DNA of 64,000 nt from Subtercola boreus (GCF_003399625.1 NZ_NBXA01000007.1:186001-250000), one strand, 5' to 3'. Positions 39,931 through 49,010 are shown, numbered from the stretch's first letter. Program-made: numbers and translations. Notes: generated from the letters alone by a model not told the origin.

Positions 39931-40593
39931 ATGAGACTCCTCCTGATCAGACACGGCCAGACGCTCGACAATGTGAACGGCGCCATCGGTGCCGTCATAC
40001 CCGGGCCGGGGCTCACGGAGCTCGGCCAGAAGCAGGCGGCGGCGATTCCCGCGGCGCTGTCGGGCGAACGTCTGGCAGCGATCTACGTGTCGACGATGAA
40101 GCGCACCCACGAGACGGCGCAGCCGCTCGCGAACGAGCGCGGGCTCGAGGTGCGACAGGTCGAGGGGCTCGAGGAGATCACCTCCGGAGACCTCGAACAG
40201 CGCTCCGACGAAGAGGCGATCACGATCTACATGTCCACGGTCTTCTCGTGGTGGACGAGCCTCGACGGGCGGATCCCGGGCGGCGAGGACGGCCACGAGT
40301 TCTACCGCCGATACACCGGGGCGATCGAGGGCATTGCTGCCGAGCATCCGGATTCCACCGTCGCGGTCTTCAGCCACGGGGCGGCCATCCGGGCCTGGAG
40401 TTCCTACGCTGCGGCCAACATCGACCCCGACTTCAGTCGCACCCATCCGCTCCACAACACGGCGGTCGTCGTGCTCGAGGGTTCACCCGGTGACGGCTGG
40501 AACGTCACCTATTGGGCCGGAGAGCCGATCGGCGGTGCGCAGCTGGAGGATGCGCTGGCCCCCGATCCGACGGCCGACGCGCTAAGCGACTAG
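39931..40593 (+). CDS. Histidine phosphatase family protein
   Basis: A 220-residue branch-1 histidine phosphatase (phosphoglycerate mutase-like). The catalytic RHG is in LLIRHGQTLDN. The second histidine lies in VFSHGAAIRAWSSY. The TMKRTHETAQPLA segment is typical. The TAAACT hexamer ends seven bases before the ATG (leaderless geometry). These proteins range from phosphoglycerate mutases to small-molecule phosphatases; substrate unknown. Confidence 0.9.
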   Translation: MRLLLIRHGQTLDNVNGAIGAVIPGPGLTELGQKQAAAIPAALSGERLAAIYVSTMKRTHETAQPLANERGLEVRQVEGLEEITSGDLEQRSDEEAITIYMSTVFSWWTSLDGRIPGGEDGHEFYRRYTGAIEGIAAEHPDSTVAVFSHGAAIRAWSSYAAANIDPDFSRTHPLHNTAVVVLEGSPGDGWNVTYWAGEPIGGAQLEDALAPDPTADALSD

Positions 40594-40627
40594 TTCCCCG
40601 CAGGGAACGCAGCCCGGCGCGCGAGGC

Positions 40628-41320
40628 TCAGTACCAGCCGGCTGACTGGCTGTGCGCCCAGGCGCCGCATGGGGTGCCGTAGCGGCCCGAGATGTAGCCG
40701 AGGCCCCAGGTGATCTGCGTGGCCGGGTTCGTCGCCCAGTCGGCGCCTGCACTGGCCATCTTGTTGCCGGGGAGCGCCTGCGGGATGCCCGTGGCACCCG
40801 ACCCGGCGTTGTAGGCGTTGACGCGCCAGCCCGACTCGCGGTTCCAGAGCGAGACGAGGCACGAATACTGGTCGTCGCCCATTCCGCGGTCGGCGAGCAT
40901 CGCCTTGGCGATGGCCTGGGCCGAACCGGGGTTCGGGGTCGCTGCAGCGGGCGCACCCGAACTGCCGCTCGAGGACGATGACGATGAGCTCGAAGCGTTC
41001 TGCGCGGCCGTCTTGGCGGCGAGGTCTGCTGCAGCCTTGGCTGCTGCAGCGGCAGCAGCTGCCGCCTTCTGCGCGGCGAGCACAGCGGGATCGGTGGCGA
41101 TGTAGTCGTCACGCTGGGCGGAGATGGCTCCGGCGGCCTGGCCGTCGAAGCTCTGGCCGACGGCCATCGCGTTCTGCGTGGGGGTGAAGGCGAAGGACGC
41201 GTTCTGCATCGTGGAGGCGTTTGCGAAAGGAATGGCGACTGTGCCGGCAAGGCCCAGTGCGCAACTCACGGCGAGGGCCTGTACCAGGCGGCGACGCACG
41301 GTTCCGTTCAGCAAATTCAT
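40628..41320 (-). CDS. Secreted lytic transglycosylase-like protein
   Basis: A 230-residue exported protein. The signal peptide spans roughly residues 1-35 (basic VRRRLVQ, hydrophobic core, ANA-type cleavage). An Ala-rich coiled stretch (about 80-105) and a polyserine linker (about 110-120) follow. The C-terminal 85 residues resemble SLT/resuscitation-type muralytic domains: LVSLWNRESGWRVNAYN with a candidate catalytic Glu in NRESGW, then GATGIPQALPG and GLGYISGRYG. ATG 41320 is preferred because GAGGA lies upstream; a GTG at 41344 is also in frame. It probably acts on cell-wall peptidoglycan. Confidence 0.88.
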   Translation of the reverse strand: MNLLNGTVRRRLVQALAVSCALGLAGTVAIPFANASTMQNASFAFTPTQNAMAVGQSFDGQAAGAISAQRDDYIATDPAVLAAQKAAAAAAAAAKAAADLAAKTAAQNASSSSSSSSSGSSGAPAAATPNPGSAQAIAKAMLADRGMGDDQYSCLVSLWNRESGWRVNAYNAGSGATGIPQALPGNKMASAGADWATNPATQITWGLGYISGRYGTPCGAWAHSQSAGWY

Positions 41321-41396
41321 CCAGTTGTCCTCTGTTTCGATCACGAATGCGTAACGACCCTACCCCGCCTTGCTTCACAACTCAATGCGTGAGGGG

Positions 41397-42209
41397 TCAG
41401 CCAGTGGCGGTGGGGGTCGGTGTCGCGCCGTCCACGGGCTGCTCGGCAGAGCCCGGAAGGGCCTTCAGATAGGTGAGCGTGCCGAGCTGCGCCCCGTACA
41501 TCGACCGGATCACCATCGTCGGCCCGTCGAGCACGGCCGACGAGGCGAGGTTCAGCCAGGTCACGACACCCTCACAGGTGCGGCTCGTGATCGCGAGCTT
41601 GCCGAACGAGACGGAGCCGTCTTCGGCGAACCGCCAGGTGCTCGTGAAGTCGTTGCAGCCGTCGTTGCCCTTCACCGTGCCGTCGTCGTTCATCGTGAGT
41701 TGCAGGAGCCGGTCGCGCCCCGGTTCGGTGTTCGTCCAGAGACCGACCACCACGGTTGTTCCGCGTGCGACGGCCTTCTCGGTCATCGTGCGCTTGTGCA
41801 CCTTCACCAGGTCGCTGCCGTCGTGGCCCACCAGGGTGAGGTCGGTGCCATCGAAACGCGCCGAGACCGAATCGATCAGGAAGAGGGGGAGGTGCGCGCC
41901 GTCGCAGTAGATCTGCGTCTGCGGGCCAGAAGTCGTGGTGAGCACACCCGCCAGGTCCATCGACCAGGTGCCCGTGGAGTCGTTGCAGCCGTCGGAGCCC
42001 GTCCAGGTGCCATCCCGTTCGAAGGTGAGGAAGGGCTGGTCGGGCGACGAGTAGGTGTCCGCGATGATCCAGGTGCCGGGGAGGGTGCTCGTCGACGCGG
42101 GGGTGTACTGCGGAGCATCCGGAACCGGCGTGGCGGGCGCGGAACAACCCGTCACCGCGAGGGCGACAGCGCCCACGACGGCCAGTGCGAGGAGTCGGAT
42201 GGTCGGCAC
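41397..42209 (-). CDS. Lipoprotein with two META/HslJ-like domains
   Basis: A 270-residue predicted lipoprotein: a signal peptide with lipobox AVTGC (Cys near residue 22), then two related domains. Domain 1 contains GTWTGSDGCNDSTGTW and domain 2 GTVKGNDGCNDFTSTW, the duplicated NDGCN motif of META/HslJ proteins. A Pro/Thr-rich tail follows. It is located outside the cytoplasmic membrane. The function of the META family is largely unknown; HslJ is linked to heat or novobiocin tolerance in E. coli. Confidence 0.85.
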   Translation of the reverse strand: MPTIRLLALAVVGAVALAVTGCSAPATPVPDAPQYTPASTSTLPGTWIIADTYSSPDQPFLTFERDGTWTGSDGCNDSTGTWSMDLAGVLTTTSGPQTQIYCDGAHLPLFLIDSVSARFDGTDLTLVGHDGSDLVKVHKRTMTEKAVARGTTVVVGLWTNTEPGRDRLLQLTMNDDGTVKGNDGCNDFTSTWRFAEDGSVSFGKLAITSRTCEGVVTWLNLASSAVLDGPTMVIRSMYGAQLGTLTYLKALPGSAEQPVDGATPTPTATG

Positions 42210-42277
42210 AGTCTTCTTTCGTTTCGTTCTGCACCCCCCACGATACTGAACGTGGCTGTCGGATGACCGGGCTTGTG

Positions 42278-42601
42278 TCAGCGCGAGAGCGCGATGCCGA
42301 GCAGCAGAGCGAGTTGCAGAACGGTCAGCGTGTATGAGATGTAGAAGCCCGCGGTGGCGATCCCGGCTCCGGATGCGCCGGTCTGGGCGATCTGCCGCAG
42401 GGAGAGGTGCGAGAACAGGATGCCCACCGGCGACGCCAGCACGCCGAACAGCAGCGCCATGCCGGCGAGGAAGTTCGAACCGACATCGGGGTCGGTGGCC
42501 GCCGCCGCCCGCCGGGTCTGCCGGTAGCCGAGTACCGCCAGGGGAGCCAGAACGAGGAGGCAGAGCGCAAAGACGAGGATGGCGGAGGTGGCGGAGGTCA
42601 C
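42278..42601 (-). CDS. Small membrane protein (DUF4190-like)
   Basis: A 107-residue protein with three hydrophobic helices (about 5-24, 44-62 and 80-103). The segment SPVGILFSHLSLRQIAQTG matches the DUF4190 pattern, in which a loop with histidine or basic residues links two helices. TACAGT ends six bases before the GTG start. Function unknown. Confidence 0.75.
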   Translation of the reverse strand: MTSATSAILVFALCLLVLAPLAVLGYRQTRRAAAATDPDVGSNFLAGMALLFGVLASPVGILFSHLSLRQIAQTGASGAGIATAGFYISYTLTVLQLALLLGIALSR

Positions 42602-42653
42602 GAGCAGACTGTAGCGGTTCGAGGTGAACGGGCCTCCGGCCTCCGCCCCCGCC

Positions 42654-43289
42654 TCACAGGTCGAGCGTGTCGCCCGGCGCCAGCGGGAAGAACTCGCCGC
42701 CGCCCTGCTCCGTCGCCCACTGGAGGCGATCGTTCCCGATTCCCTTGCCGGCCGCCGAGAGGGTCATCTCGTGGGTCGGGAACGCGCGTTTCGGTGCCAC
42801 GGCCAGAACGAAGTCCATCGCGTCGCCGATCTTCAGCCACGGTGCGCCGACCGGCGCGGCCAGCACGTCGACATCGACGCCCGGAACCGTGTACGAGTCG
42901 CCCGGGTAGTACAGAGTGTCGTTGACGAGCACACCGACGTTGTCGACGACCGGCAGGGTCTCGTGGATGACCGCGTGCTTCTCACCGAAGAACCGCAGCG
43001 TGAACGGCTCGACCGTCACCTCGTCGCCCGCCCGCACGACCGTGATGTCGAAGTCGGGGGCCGCCGCAGCAACACCCGACGGCGCGAAGACCGGGATGCC
43101 GGGGTTCTGGCCGAGGATGCGGTTCAGCTGGTCGGCGTTCCAGTGGTCGCCGTGCTCGTGGGTGATCACGATCGCGACCGTGCCCGTGGCGTCGGCCAGC
43201 GGCGCGGTGAACCCGCCGGGATCGACGACCAGCTTCCGTCCGGACTTCTCGAGCAACAGGGTGGCGTGTTCCAACTTCGTGAGTCTCAT
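42654..43289 (-). CDS. MBL-fold metal-dependent hydrolase
   Basis: A 211-residue metallo-beta-lactamase-fold protein of the UlaG-like type. The metal motif is THEHGDHWN near residue 50, with further ligands in HETLP and YPGDSYTVPG. It begins MRLTKLEHATLLLE, as in many actinobacterial members. An upstream extension of 19 codons is open but has poor character. Substrate unknown. It is divergent from the lipid kinase gene. Confidence 0.9.
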   Translation of the reverse strand: MRLTKLEHATLLLEKSGRKLVVDPGGFTAPLADATGTVAIVITHEHGDHWNADQLNRILGQNPGIPVFAPSGVAAAAPDFDITVVRAGDEVTVEPFTLRFFGEKHAVIHETLPVVDNVGVLVNDTLYYPGDSYTVPGVDVDVLAAPVGAPWLKIGDAMDFVLAVAPKRAFPTHEMTLSAAGKGIGNDRLQWATEQGGGEFFPLAPGDTLDL

Positions 43290-43375
43290 AGTCGGTAGCC
43301 AACACCTCAGCGGTTGCCGCTGCAAGTCGGCGCGCTCCGGCGGCACGGATGACCGGGGTGAGCGATAATCGGGAG

Positions 43376-44284
43376 GTGTCCGAATCCCAGAGCCGGCGAC
43401 TCGTGGTCGCGATCAACCCGACAGCATCGTTCGGGAGCACCCGCGGCCTCGGTGCGCGCGTCGTGGAGGAGCTCCGCCGGGACGGACACGACATCACCGA
43501 ACTGCGCGCCGAGGACTTCGGATCCCTGACGGCTGCGGCACGGTCGGCGCTCGCCGATCATCCGGACGCCCTCATCGTGGTGGGCGGCGACGGCATGGTC
43601 AGCCTCGGCGTGAACCTCGTGGGCGGCACATCGACGCCGCTCGGCATCGTGCCCACCGGCACGGGAAACGATTCTGCGCTGGGCCTCGGCATTCCGTTCG
43701 AGTTCGATGCGGCCCTTGCCGCACTCCGGTCGGCGCTGCTCAGGGAGCCCCGCACCATCGACCTCGGCTATCTCAGCCACGCGGGCGGCGAGCTCTGGTT
43801 CGCCTCCGCCCTGTCTGCGGGCTTCGATGCGCGGGTCAACGAGCGGGCGAACCACATGAAGAGGCCGCGCGGTGCCTCCCGCTACACGATCGCGCTGCTG
43901 ATCGAGTTGCTGCGGCTCCGTTCACGCCGGTACACGCTCGAGGTCGACGGGCAGACGCGTACCGTCGACTCGGTGCTGCTCGCCGTGGCGAACAACCGCT
44001 CGATCGGCGGCGGCATGCTGATAGCTCCGGATGCCCGCCTCGACGACGGCCTGCTCGACCTGTTGATCGTGGCTCCGCTCTCGCGGGTGCGGTTCCTGAG
44101 GCTGTTCCCGAAGGTGTTCAAGGGCACGCACGCCGGTCTGCCGGTCGTGTCGCTGTCGCGCGTTTCGTCGGTGACGGTCGCGGTGGATTCGGGCGACATT
44201 GTGGCGTACGCCGATGGAGAGCGGGTCGGCCCGCTGCCGGTGACCGTGTCGGTGCGCCCGGGCGCGCTCCGCGTGCTGGCGTAG
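43376..44284 (+). CDS. Diacylglycerol/lipid kinase family protein
   Basis: A 302-residue YegS/DagK-type lipid kinase. The nucleotide-binding core shows VVAINPTASFG, VVGGDGMVSLG and GIVPTGTGND. The C-terminal domain includes GGGMLIAPDARLDDGLLDL. It phosphorylates diacylglycerol or a related lipid at the membrane. GTG 43376 is chosen over ATG 43349 because GATAAT ends exactly six bases before it and the protein then starts close to the first strand. Confidence 0.92.
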   Translation: MSESQSRRLVVAINPTASFGSTRGLGARVVEELRRDGHDITELRAEDFGSLTAAARSALADHPDALIVVGGDGMVSLGVNLVGGTSTPLGIVPTGTGNDSALGLGIPFEFDAALAALRSALLREPRTIDLGYLSHAGGELWFASALSAGFDARVNERANHMKRPRGASRYTIALLIELLRLRSRRYTLEVDGQTRTVDSVLLAVANNRSIGGGMLIAPDARLDDGLLDLLIVAPLSRVRFLRLFPKVFKGTHAGLPVVSLSRVSSVTVAVDSGDIVAYADGERVGPLPVTVSVRPGALRVLA

Positions 44285-44568
44285 CCCCGCCCCGCCCGCC
44301 CCGCACCTGCCCCCGCCCGCCGCGGCCCGTCGGTCCGCGCCTGCCGCGGCAACTGCCTGTTTCGGGTTCATCTGGCGCGCATTCCGTCCGGCAGCCGATA
44401 GTCTCAGGAACGCACTGGGGGTCAGTGCAGGGGGATCCACGCGGCGCTCACATCATTCTCGCTGCCTTCGGTTCGTTCTGCGCGGGCGCTCGCGACGATC
44501 TGGCGGTACTGACGCAGACGGACGCGAAGCCGCTCTGTACCCTCTTCTCCCTCTCGAAAGGCGCCACC

Positions 44569-45276
44569 ATGTCCGAAGCACCGCAGCAGTTCGCTCCTCC
44601 CGCCCAGCCGCCGTACGCAGCACCCCAGCGCACAGAGGGGACCGCGATCGGCGGGCTGATCACCGGCATCCTGTTCTGGCCCGCGGGGCTCATCCTGAAC
44701 CCCATCGCCCTTTCCCGCACGAAGAAGAACGGCACCGCCGGCCGGGGCCTCGCGATCGCGGGCCTCATCCTGTCGCTCCTCGGCCTCGTCACGACGATCA
44801 TCATCATCGTTGCGACCGTCGCCCTCGCGGGTGCCACCGTGGCGGCCATCGACAAGACCGTCGGGGAGGCCAACACAGTTTCGGCCACGGGAGTTGTCGG
44901 CGACACGCTCGTCACCGACAAGAACATCGCGATCACGGTCTCGGCGGTCACCTGCGGCCTGGCCTCTGTCGGCGACGGCGCCTTCTCCACCGCGGCCCAG
45001 GGCGAGTTCTGCGCCGTCGACCTCACCGCTACCAACCAGAGCGGCGACGCGGCTGCCATCAGCTCGAGCATGGTGAAGGGCTTCATCGGCACCAGCGAGT
45101 ACAGCGCTGACTCGTCAGCCGCGCTCGGTGACGACACGACCCTGATCTTCGACAACGTCAACCCGGGCAACAGCGTGACCGGGAAGGTCTACATCGACGT
45201 TCCGAAGGGCTCGTCGCTCGACAGCATCGAGGTCGACGACGCCTTCCTCGGCGCATCGGTGAAGTTCACCCTCTAG
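44569..45276 (+). CDS. DUF4190/DUF4352-type membrane-anchored protein
   Basis: A 235-residue protein. A Pro/Gln-rich N-terminus (PPAQPPYAAPQ) leads to two hydrophobic helices (about 26-46 and 63-92) of the DUF4190 type. The extracellular domain (about 100-235) has an immunoglobulin-like pattern typical of DUF4352: ITVSAVTCGLAS, FCAVDLTATNQSGDAA and GNSVTGKVYIDVPKG. GAAAGG precedes ATG 44569. Often found in actinobacteria as an exported protein of unknown role. Confidence 0.85.
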   Translation: MSEAPQQFAPPAQPPYAAPQRTEGTAIGGLITGILFWPAGLILNPIALSRTKKNGTAGRGLAIAGLILSLLGLVTTIIIIVATVALAGATVAAIDKTVGEANTVSATGVVGDTLVTDKNIAITVSAVTCGLASVGDGAFSTAAQGEFCAVDLTATNQSGDAAAISSSMVKGFIGTSEYSADSSAALGDDTTLIFDNVNPGNSVTGKVYIDVPKGSSLDSIEVDDAFLGASVKFTL

Positions 45277-45336
45277 CAGCACGACCACCCGGGGCCAGCC
45301 CGGCTGAACGCAGCCGCCGGCAGTGCCAGTGCGGCC

Positions 45337-45789
45337 TTACGGCGTCACCTCGAGGTCGAAGGTCAGCACCTCGCCCGTGTCGGAATCGGTGACGCTCACG
45401 CTGGTGCCTCCGACGGCGAGCGGCTGGATGCCCGGATTGAACGTCGCGCTCCCGTCATCCATTCCGGCGACGAACTCGGCCACCTGGGGGTCGGAGACCG
45501 AGCCCGTCCAGACGGTGACCTTCACATCGCCGCTCTCGAGCACGACCACGTTGTCCAGGGGAACGGTGACGGTGCTGCCGTCGATGGAGGAGAGGTCGGC
45601 GATGACCGGGGCGATGACCCCCGCGCCGGCGTTGCCGTTGCCGTTGCTTCGGCCCTGGTCTCCGGTCTGGCCGCCGGTGCGACCGTTGTCGCCATCCGCG
45701 CTGCCGGTGAACGTGCATCCGGTGGCCGCGAGCCCTGCGAGAGTGAGGACGACCGCGGTTCGAAGGAGTCTCGAATGGTGCGTGCGCAT
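45337..45789 (-). CDS. Putative lipoprotein, unknown function
   Basis: A 150-residue protein with a signal peptide and lipobox LAATGC (Cys near residue 25). A Gly/Asn-rich linker (GGQTGDQGRSNGNGNAG) precedes a 95-residue beta-rich domain ending FDLEVTP. GGGAG lies five bases before ATG 45789. The folded part resembles small beta-sandwich envelope proteins, but no family is recognised. Confidence 0.7.
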   Translation of the reverse strand: MRTHHSRLLRTAVVLTLAGLAATGCTFTGSADGDNGRTGGQTGDQGRSNGNGNAGAGVIAPVIADLSSIDGSTVTVPLDNVVVLESGDVKVTVWTGSVSDPQVAEFVAGMDDGSATFNPGIQPLAVGGTSVSVTDSDTGEVLTFDLEVTP

Positions 45790-45864
45790 GCCGACTCCCT
45801 CGCCGAACGGCGCCGAATTGGCGGCCACCCTGAACGTATGGCATACTCATTGAGTTGTCTATTC

Positions 45865-45937
45865 GGCCCCATCGTTTAGCGGCCTAGGACATCGCCCTCT
45901 CACGGCGGTAACACCGGTTCGAATCCGGTTGGGGTCA
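45865..45937 (+). tRNA. tRNA-Glu (anticodon CTC)
   Basis: The acceptor stem GGCCCCA pairs with TGGGGTC. The anticodon loop CTCTCAC carries CTC. The T arm is CCGGTTCGAATCCGG. The discriminator is A; CCA is not encoded. Confidence 0.95.
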
Positions 45938-45953
45938 CATCGAATCAGCTGAC

Positions 45954-45990
45954 AAGCCCGGTTCCCTTGTAAAAGAGGGAGCCGGGCTTT
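45954..45990 (+). terminator. Terminator after tRNA-Glu
   Basis: AAGCCCGGTTCCCT and AGGGAGCCGGGCTTT form a long stem with an 8-base loop, followed by a T-rich tail. Confidence 0.9.
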
Positions 45991-46137
45991 CTGTTTCAGT
46001 GGCCGAGTTCCGCGTCGGCCCTGTGCTCGAGTCGGGCGTCGCTCACGCTCGTCTCAGGCAGCACGTCCATAATGGAGTGATCGATTCCGTGGCCTGAACG
46101 GCCCGCGGGCAGAGGATCCAGAAGGAGCATCGACGCG

Positions 46138-46716
46138 ATGGCAGGACTCAGCCTCTCCAAAGGCACCAACCTCTCGCTCACGAAGACCAGCCCGGGGCTG
46201 ACGATCGCGACTGTCGGTCTCGGCTGGGATCCGCGCACCACAGCCGGCGAGCAGTTCGACCTGGATGCCTCGGCCATCCTGGTGGCGGCGAACGGCAGGA
46301 TCCGCTCGAGCGACGACTTCATCTTCTACAACCAGATGTCGACGCCCGACGGCTCCGTCGTGCACCAGGGCGACAACCGCACGGGCGAGGGTGACGGCGA
46401 CGACGAGCAGATCGTGATCGACCTCGCTGCGGTCGCCGCAGACGTGGAGCGGATCGTCATCGCGGTCTCGATCCACGACGCCGACAACCGTCGCCAGAAC
46501 TTCGGCCAGGTGCGTTCCGCCTTCTGCCGGGTGCTCGACCAGGACCTCGAGGAGATCGTGCGCTACGACCTCACCGAAGACGCGGCGCGTGAGACGGCGA
46601 TGCTGTTCGCTGAGATCTACCGCAACAACGGTGAATGGAAGTTCCGTGCCGTCGGCCAGGGCTACGAGACCGGTCTCGCCGGCATCGCGAAGGACTTCGG
46701 CGTCCCCCTCGACTGA
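46138..46716 (+). CDS. TerD family protein
   Basis: A 192-residue TerD-domain protein. The calcium-binding and core motifs are LGWDPR, FDLDASAILV, DDFIFYNQ and GEGDGDDEQIVIDL, with a C-terminal LFAEIYRNNGEWKFRAVGQG. TerD proteins take part in tellurite resistance and in wider stress or phage-related Ter systems, usually with TerC and other partners. None lies directly next to it, but a TerY-P-like triad is encoded about 6.7 kb downstream. GAAGGAG lies upstream of the ATG. Confidence 0.93.
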   Translation: MAGLSLSKGTNLSLTKTSPGLTIATVGLGWDPRTTAGEQFDLDASAILVAANGRIRSSDDFIFYNQMSTPDGSVVHQGDNRTGEGDGDDEQIVIDLAAVAADVERIVIAVSIHDADNRRQNFGQVRSAFCRVLDQDLEEIVRYDLTEDAARETAMLFAEIYRNNGEWKFRAVGQGYETGLAGIAKDFGVPLD

Positions 46717-46773
46717 CCCCGGTCTCCTCCGGTTCACCTCTCCCCAAGTGCTACAGCGTGCTACGTTAGGAGC

Positions 46774-47040
46774 ATGGAAACCGTGACGCACCGAGAGATG
46801 CGCAATCGGAGCGGCGAGATCCTGCGCCGCGTCGAGGCTGGAGAATCTGTGCAGGTGAGCAACAACGGCCGTCCGGCAGCTCTCATTGTTCCGGTCGGGG
46901 GCAACCTGCTGGAGGGTCTCATTGCCCGCGGTGAAGCGCGTCCCGCCCGTGCGAGCATCGAGAGCCTGGCCGCGATCACGCGGGTAGTGTCCCTGATTTC
47001 TTCTCAGCAGATGCTTGAGGACAGCCGAGGTCGTTGGTGA
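46774..47040 (+). CDS. Type II antitoxin, Phd/YefM (VapB) type
   Basis: An 88-residue antitoxin. The N-terminal Phd/YefM DNA-binding fold shows the NRSGEILRRVEAGESVQV and NNGRPAALIVPV pattern. The C-terminal half would wrap around the toxin. TACGTT ends six bases before the ATG. TGCTAC occurs twice just upstream (46750-46766), a possible autoregulatory site. The toxin gene overlaps the stop by 4 bp. Confidence 0.9.
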   Translation: METVTHREMRNRSGEILRRVEAGESVQVSNNGRPAALIVPVGGNLLEGLIARGEARPARASIESLAAITRVVSLISSQQMLEDSRGRW

Positions 47041-47423
47041 CCGTTGCCTACCTGGATACCTCTGCCGCAATGAAGCTTCTGGTCGAGGAGAAGGAGTCTG
47101 CCGCCCTTCTCCTCGCACTCGCGGATTCGTCTCGGCAGATTGCTGCTTCGTGGTTGCTGCACACAGAGTTGCACTGTGCAGCGGGGAGGAATCCAACAAT
47201 CATCGACACTGCGTCGATTGCAATCGTGCTGGATGCCGTTGTGTTGGTCGACGTCACGCGCGGAGACCTGCTCGCTGCGGGCACTCATGCGCCTCTGCGA
47301 TCGAACGACGCGATTCATCTGACGGCGGCGCTTCGTATGGGTGCCGACGAGATCCTCACCTACGACGGTGAGCTCGCCCGCGCCGCAGTCTCCGCTGGGC
47401 TGCGGGTAGTTGCACCGGCCTGA
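47037..47423 (+). CDS. PIN-domain toxin (VapC type)
   Basis: A 128-residue PIN ribonuclease toxin. The acidic active site is visible as LDTSA (Asp7), the HTELHCA glutamate, and SNDAIHL and LTYDGEL aspartates. VapC toxins cleave tRNA or rRNA when free of antitoxin. The GTG start overlaps the antitoxin stop as GTGA. Codon use is slightly less GC-rich than the neighbours, as is common for acquired TA pairs. Confidence 0.9.
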   Translation: MTVAYLDTSAAMKLLVEEKESAALLLALADSSRQIAASWLLHTELHCAAGRNPTIIDTASIAIVLDAVVLVDVTRGDLLAAGTHAPLRSNDAIHLTAALRMGADEILTYDGELARAAVSAGLRVVAPA

Positions 47424-47458
47424 GCGCTTCCCCTCTGATGCTCCTCGTGTGTGGTGGG

Positions 47459-48139
47459 TCACCACTTCTCGTTGACGACGCGGAGCCACGCGCGGATCGC
47501 CGGCCAGCGACCGTGCAGTGCGTAGGCCGCGCCGACGAGCGCGAGCAGCGGGAACACCGCGGTGCTGAACCGCACTCCGACGAGGGCGACCTCCTGCACG
47601 GGCACGAAGAGCAGGGCCATCCCCACGGCCCAGACGACGGGCACAGGCAGGAGCATCCACCGCGCCGGCCCGTGCAGGATGCCCGCCCGCACGATGGCGA
47701 CCGCAGCCACCGCGGAGGCGACGAGCCCGAGGATGCCGACCGACTGGAACACCCAGCCGCCGAAGATCGCAGCGGGGGTGCCAGCCGAAGCCAAGACGGC
47801 TGACGGGTCGGAGACGACCGGGGTCACGATGCTGGCGATGCCGAGCACGAGCTCGTGGATGCCGAAGACGAACAGCGCCACCCGCCCCACGCCGGAGTCG
47901 CCGACGATGCTGCGCTCGCCGGGCACGCCGAAGGCGAGGATGCCACAGGCGACGGCGAACACCATCCAGACCACCAGCTGCGCGCCGGGGATGTTCGGCC
48001 AGGCCGGATCGATCGTGCCGGCCACCGGGTAGAGCATGGCGAGCACGATGCCGAGCCCGCCGAGCAGGGTGGTGCGGGCCGTGCCGACGACGCCCGCCGA
48101 GCTGGAGGCGCGGATGCCCTGCGGTGCTTCTCGGCTCAC
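47459..48139 (-). CDS. Membrane protein, unknown function
   Basis: A 226-residue polytopic protein with about six hydrophobic segments (roughly 25-42, 52-72, 86-108, 125-150, 160-182 and 185-205), some with paired small residues. GGGAG lies just before the GTG start. No signature residues are seen. It is convergent with the toxin gene. Confidence 0.7.
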   Translation of the reverse strand: MSREAPQGIRASSSAGVVGTARTTLLGGLGIVLAMLYPVAGTIDPAWPNIPGAQLVVWMVFAVACGILAFGVPGERSIVGDSGVGRVALFVFGIHELVLGIASIVTPVVSDPSAVLASAGTPAAIFGGWVFQSVGILGLVASAVAAVAIVRAGILHGPARWMLLPVPVVWAVGMALLFVPVQEVALVGVRFSTAVFPLLALVGAAYALHGRWPAIRAWLRVVNEKW

Positions 48140-48221
48140 AACGTGCTCCCTCGTGTCGACCCTGACGCCCCCCAGCGTAGGGGATCGAGGGTCTCGGGTG
48201 CGGAGGGGGCCGCAGGTCGGG

Positions 48222-48686
48222 CTACGCCGTCGCGGCGCGGGGGCGGCGGGCCGGGCGGCGACGCGACCGCGCGGATCCCCGGCCGAGCAGCCTGTCGACG
48301 CTGAGCCTTCCGGCGCCGACGGCGGCGAGTACGAGGCCGATCGCCCCGATCATCCCGACCAGTTCCCAACCGCCGTCAGCGGCGAAGACGCCCGACCCCG
48401 CATGGGCGAAGAACAGCGCGCCCGCCATGGCGACGGCGACGAGGATGCCGGCCAGGGCCGTGAACGCACCGAGTGCGAGCAGCAACCCGCCGCCGAGTTC
48501 GACGGCGATCGTGAATGCCGCAGCGCCTTCGGCGAAGGGGATGCCCATCCCTGCGAAACCTGAGGCGGTGGCGCCGAAGCCGTTCGAGACCTTCTGCAAT
48601 CCATGGGAGATGAGGACGGCGGCGAGGGCGAGGCGTGCGACGAGCAGAACGATGTCGGCGAGAGGGCGAGGCAGGGAACGGAGCAT
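48222..48686 (-). CDS. DoxX family membrane protein
   Basis: A 154-residue DoxX protein with four helices (about 10-30, 53-75, 78-98 and 105-125). ISHGLQKVSNGFGATASGF and GGWELVGMIGAIGL are family features. A strongly basic tail (RSRRRPARRPR) follows. AGGAAAGG lies upstream of the ATG. Mycobacterial DoxX works with SodA and SseA in redox control; no such neighbour is present. Confidence 0.88.
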   Translation of the reverse strand: MLRSLPRPLADIVLLVARLALAAVLISHGLQKVSNGFGATASGFAGMGIPFAEGAAAFTIAVELGGGLLLALGAFTALAGILVAVAMAGALFFAHAGSGVFAADGGWELVGMIGAIGLVLAAVGAGRLSVDRLLGRGSARSRRRPARRPRAATA

Positions 48687-48863
48687 GGCGGGACCTTTCC
48701 TGGGTCGTCGGATGACCGGGGGAGCGTCATCGGGAGCGAAGGCGATGTGTGCCCCAGCCTTTCGGACCCGGCTGGCCGAGGCATCCGCGTTCCCGGCGAA
48801 ACCCCTGAACCCGCTCAGCCCGGGCGCGCCGGGGACGGCCCGGCGCTCGGCGGCCCGGCGGCC

Positions 48864-49010
48864 TCAGCCGCGCAGGTCTTCGCCGGTCGCGCGGATGCTG
48901 TCGAGTTCGTCCTGCAGTTCGCGCTTGGCGGGATCGGGAGCGGGATCTGACGCCGGCGCGGAAGCGGCCGTCGATGCGGTGTTGGTCTCGGTCGGCTCGG
49001 GGTCTGTCAT
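48864..49010 (-). CDS. 48-residue hydrophilic protein
   Basis: A short Ala/Pro/Asp-rich N-terminus (to about residue 28) and a charged helix KRELQDELDSIRATGEDLRG. GAGGAA lies five bases before ATG 49010. Longer upstream frames are not supported. Function unknown; the helix could mediate dimerisation. Confidence 0.55.
   Translation of the reverse strand: MTDPEPTETNTASTAASAPASDPAPDPAKRELQDELDSIRATGEDLRG

Noticed and set aside
38437-40455. A 672-codon minus-strand open frame across the DszC-like and phosphatase genes
   Set aside because: Antisense shadow in biased third-position GC; translation is Arg/Val/Asp-rich without any motif.
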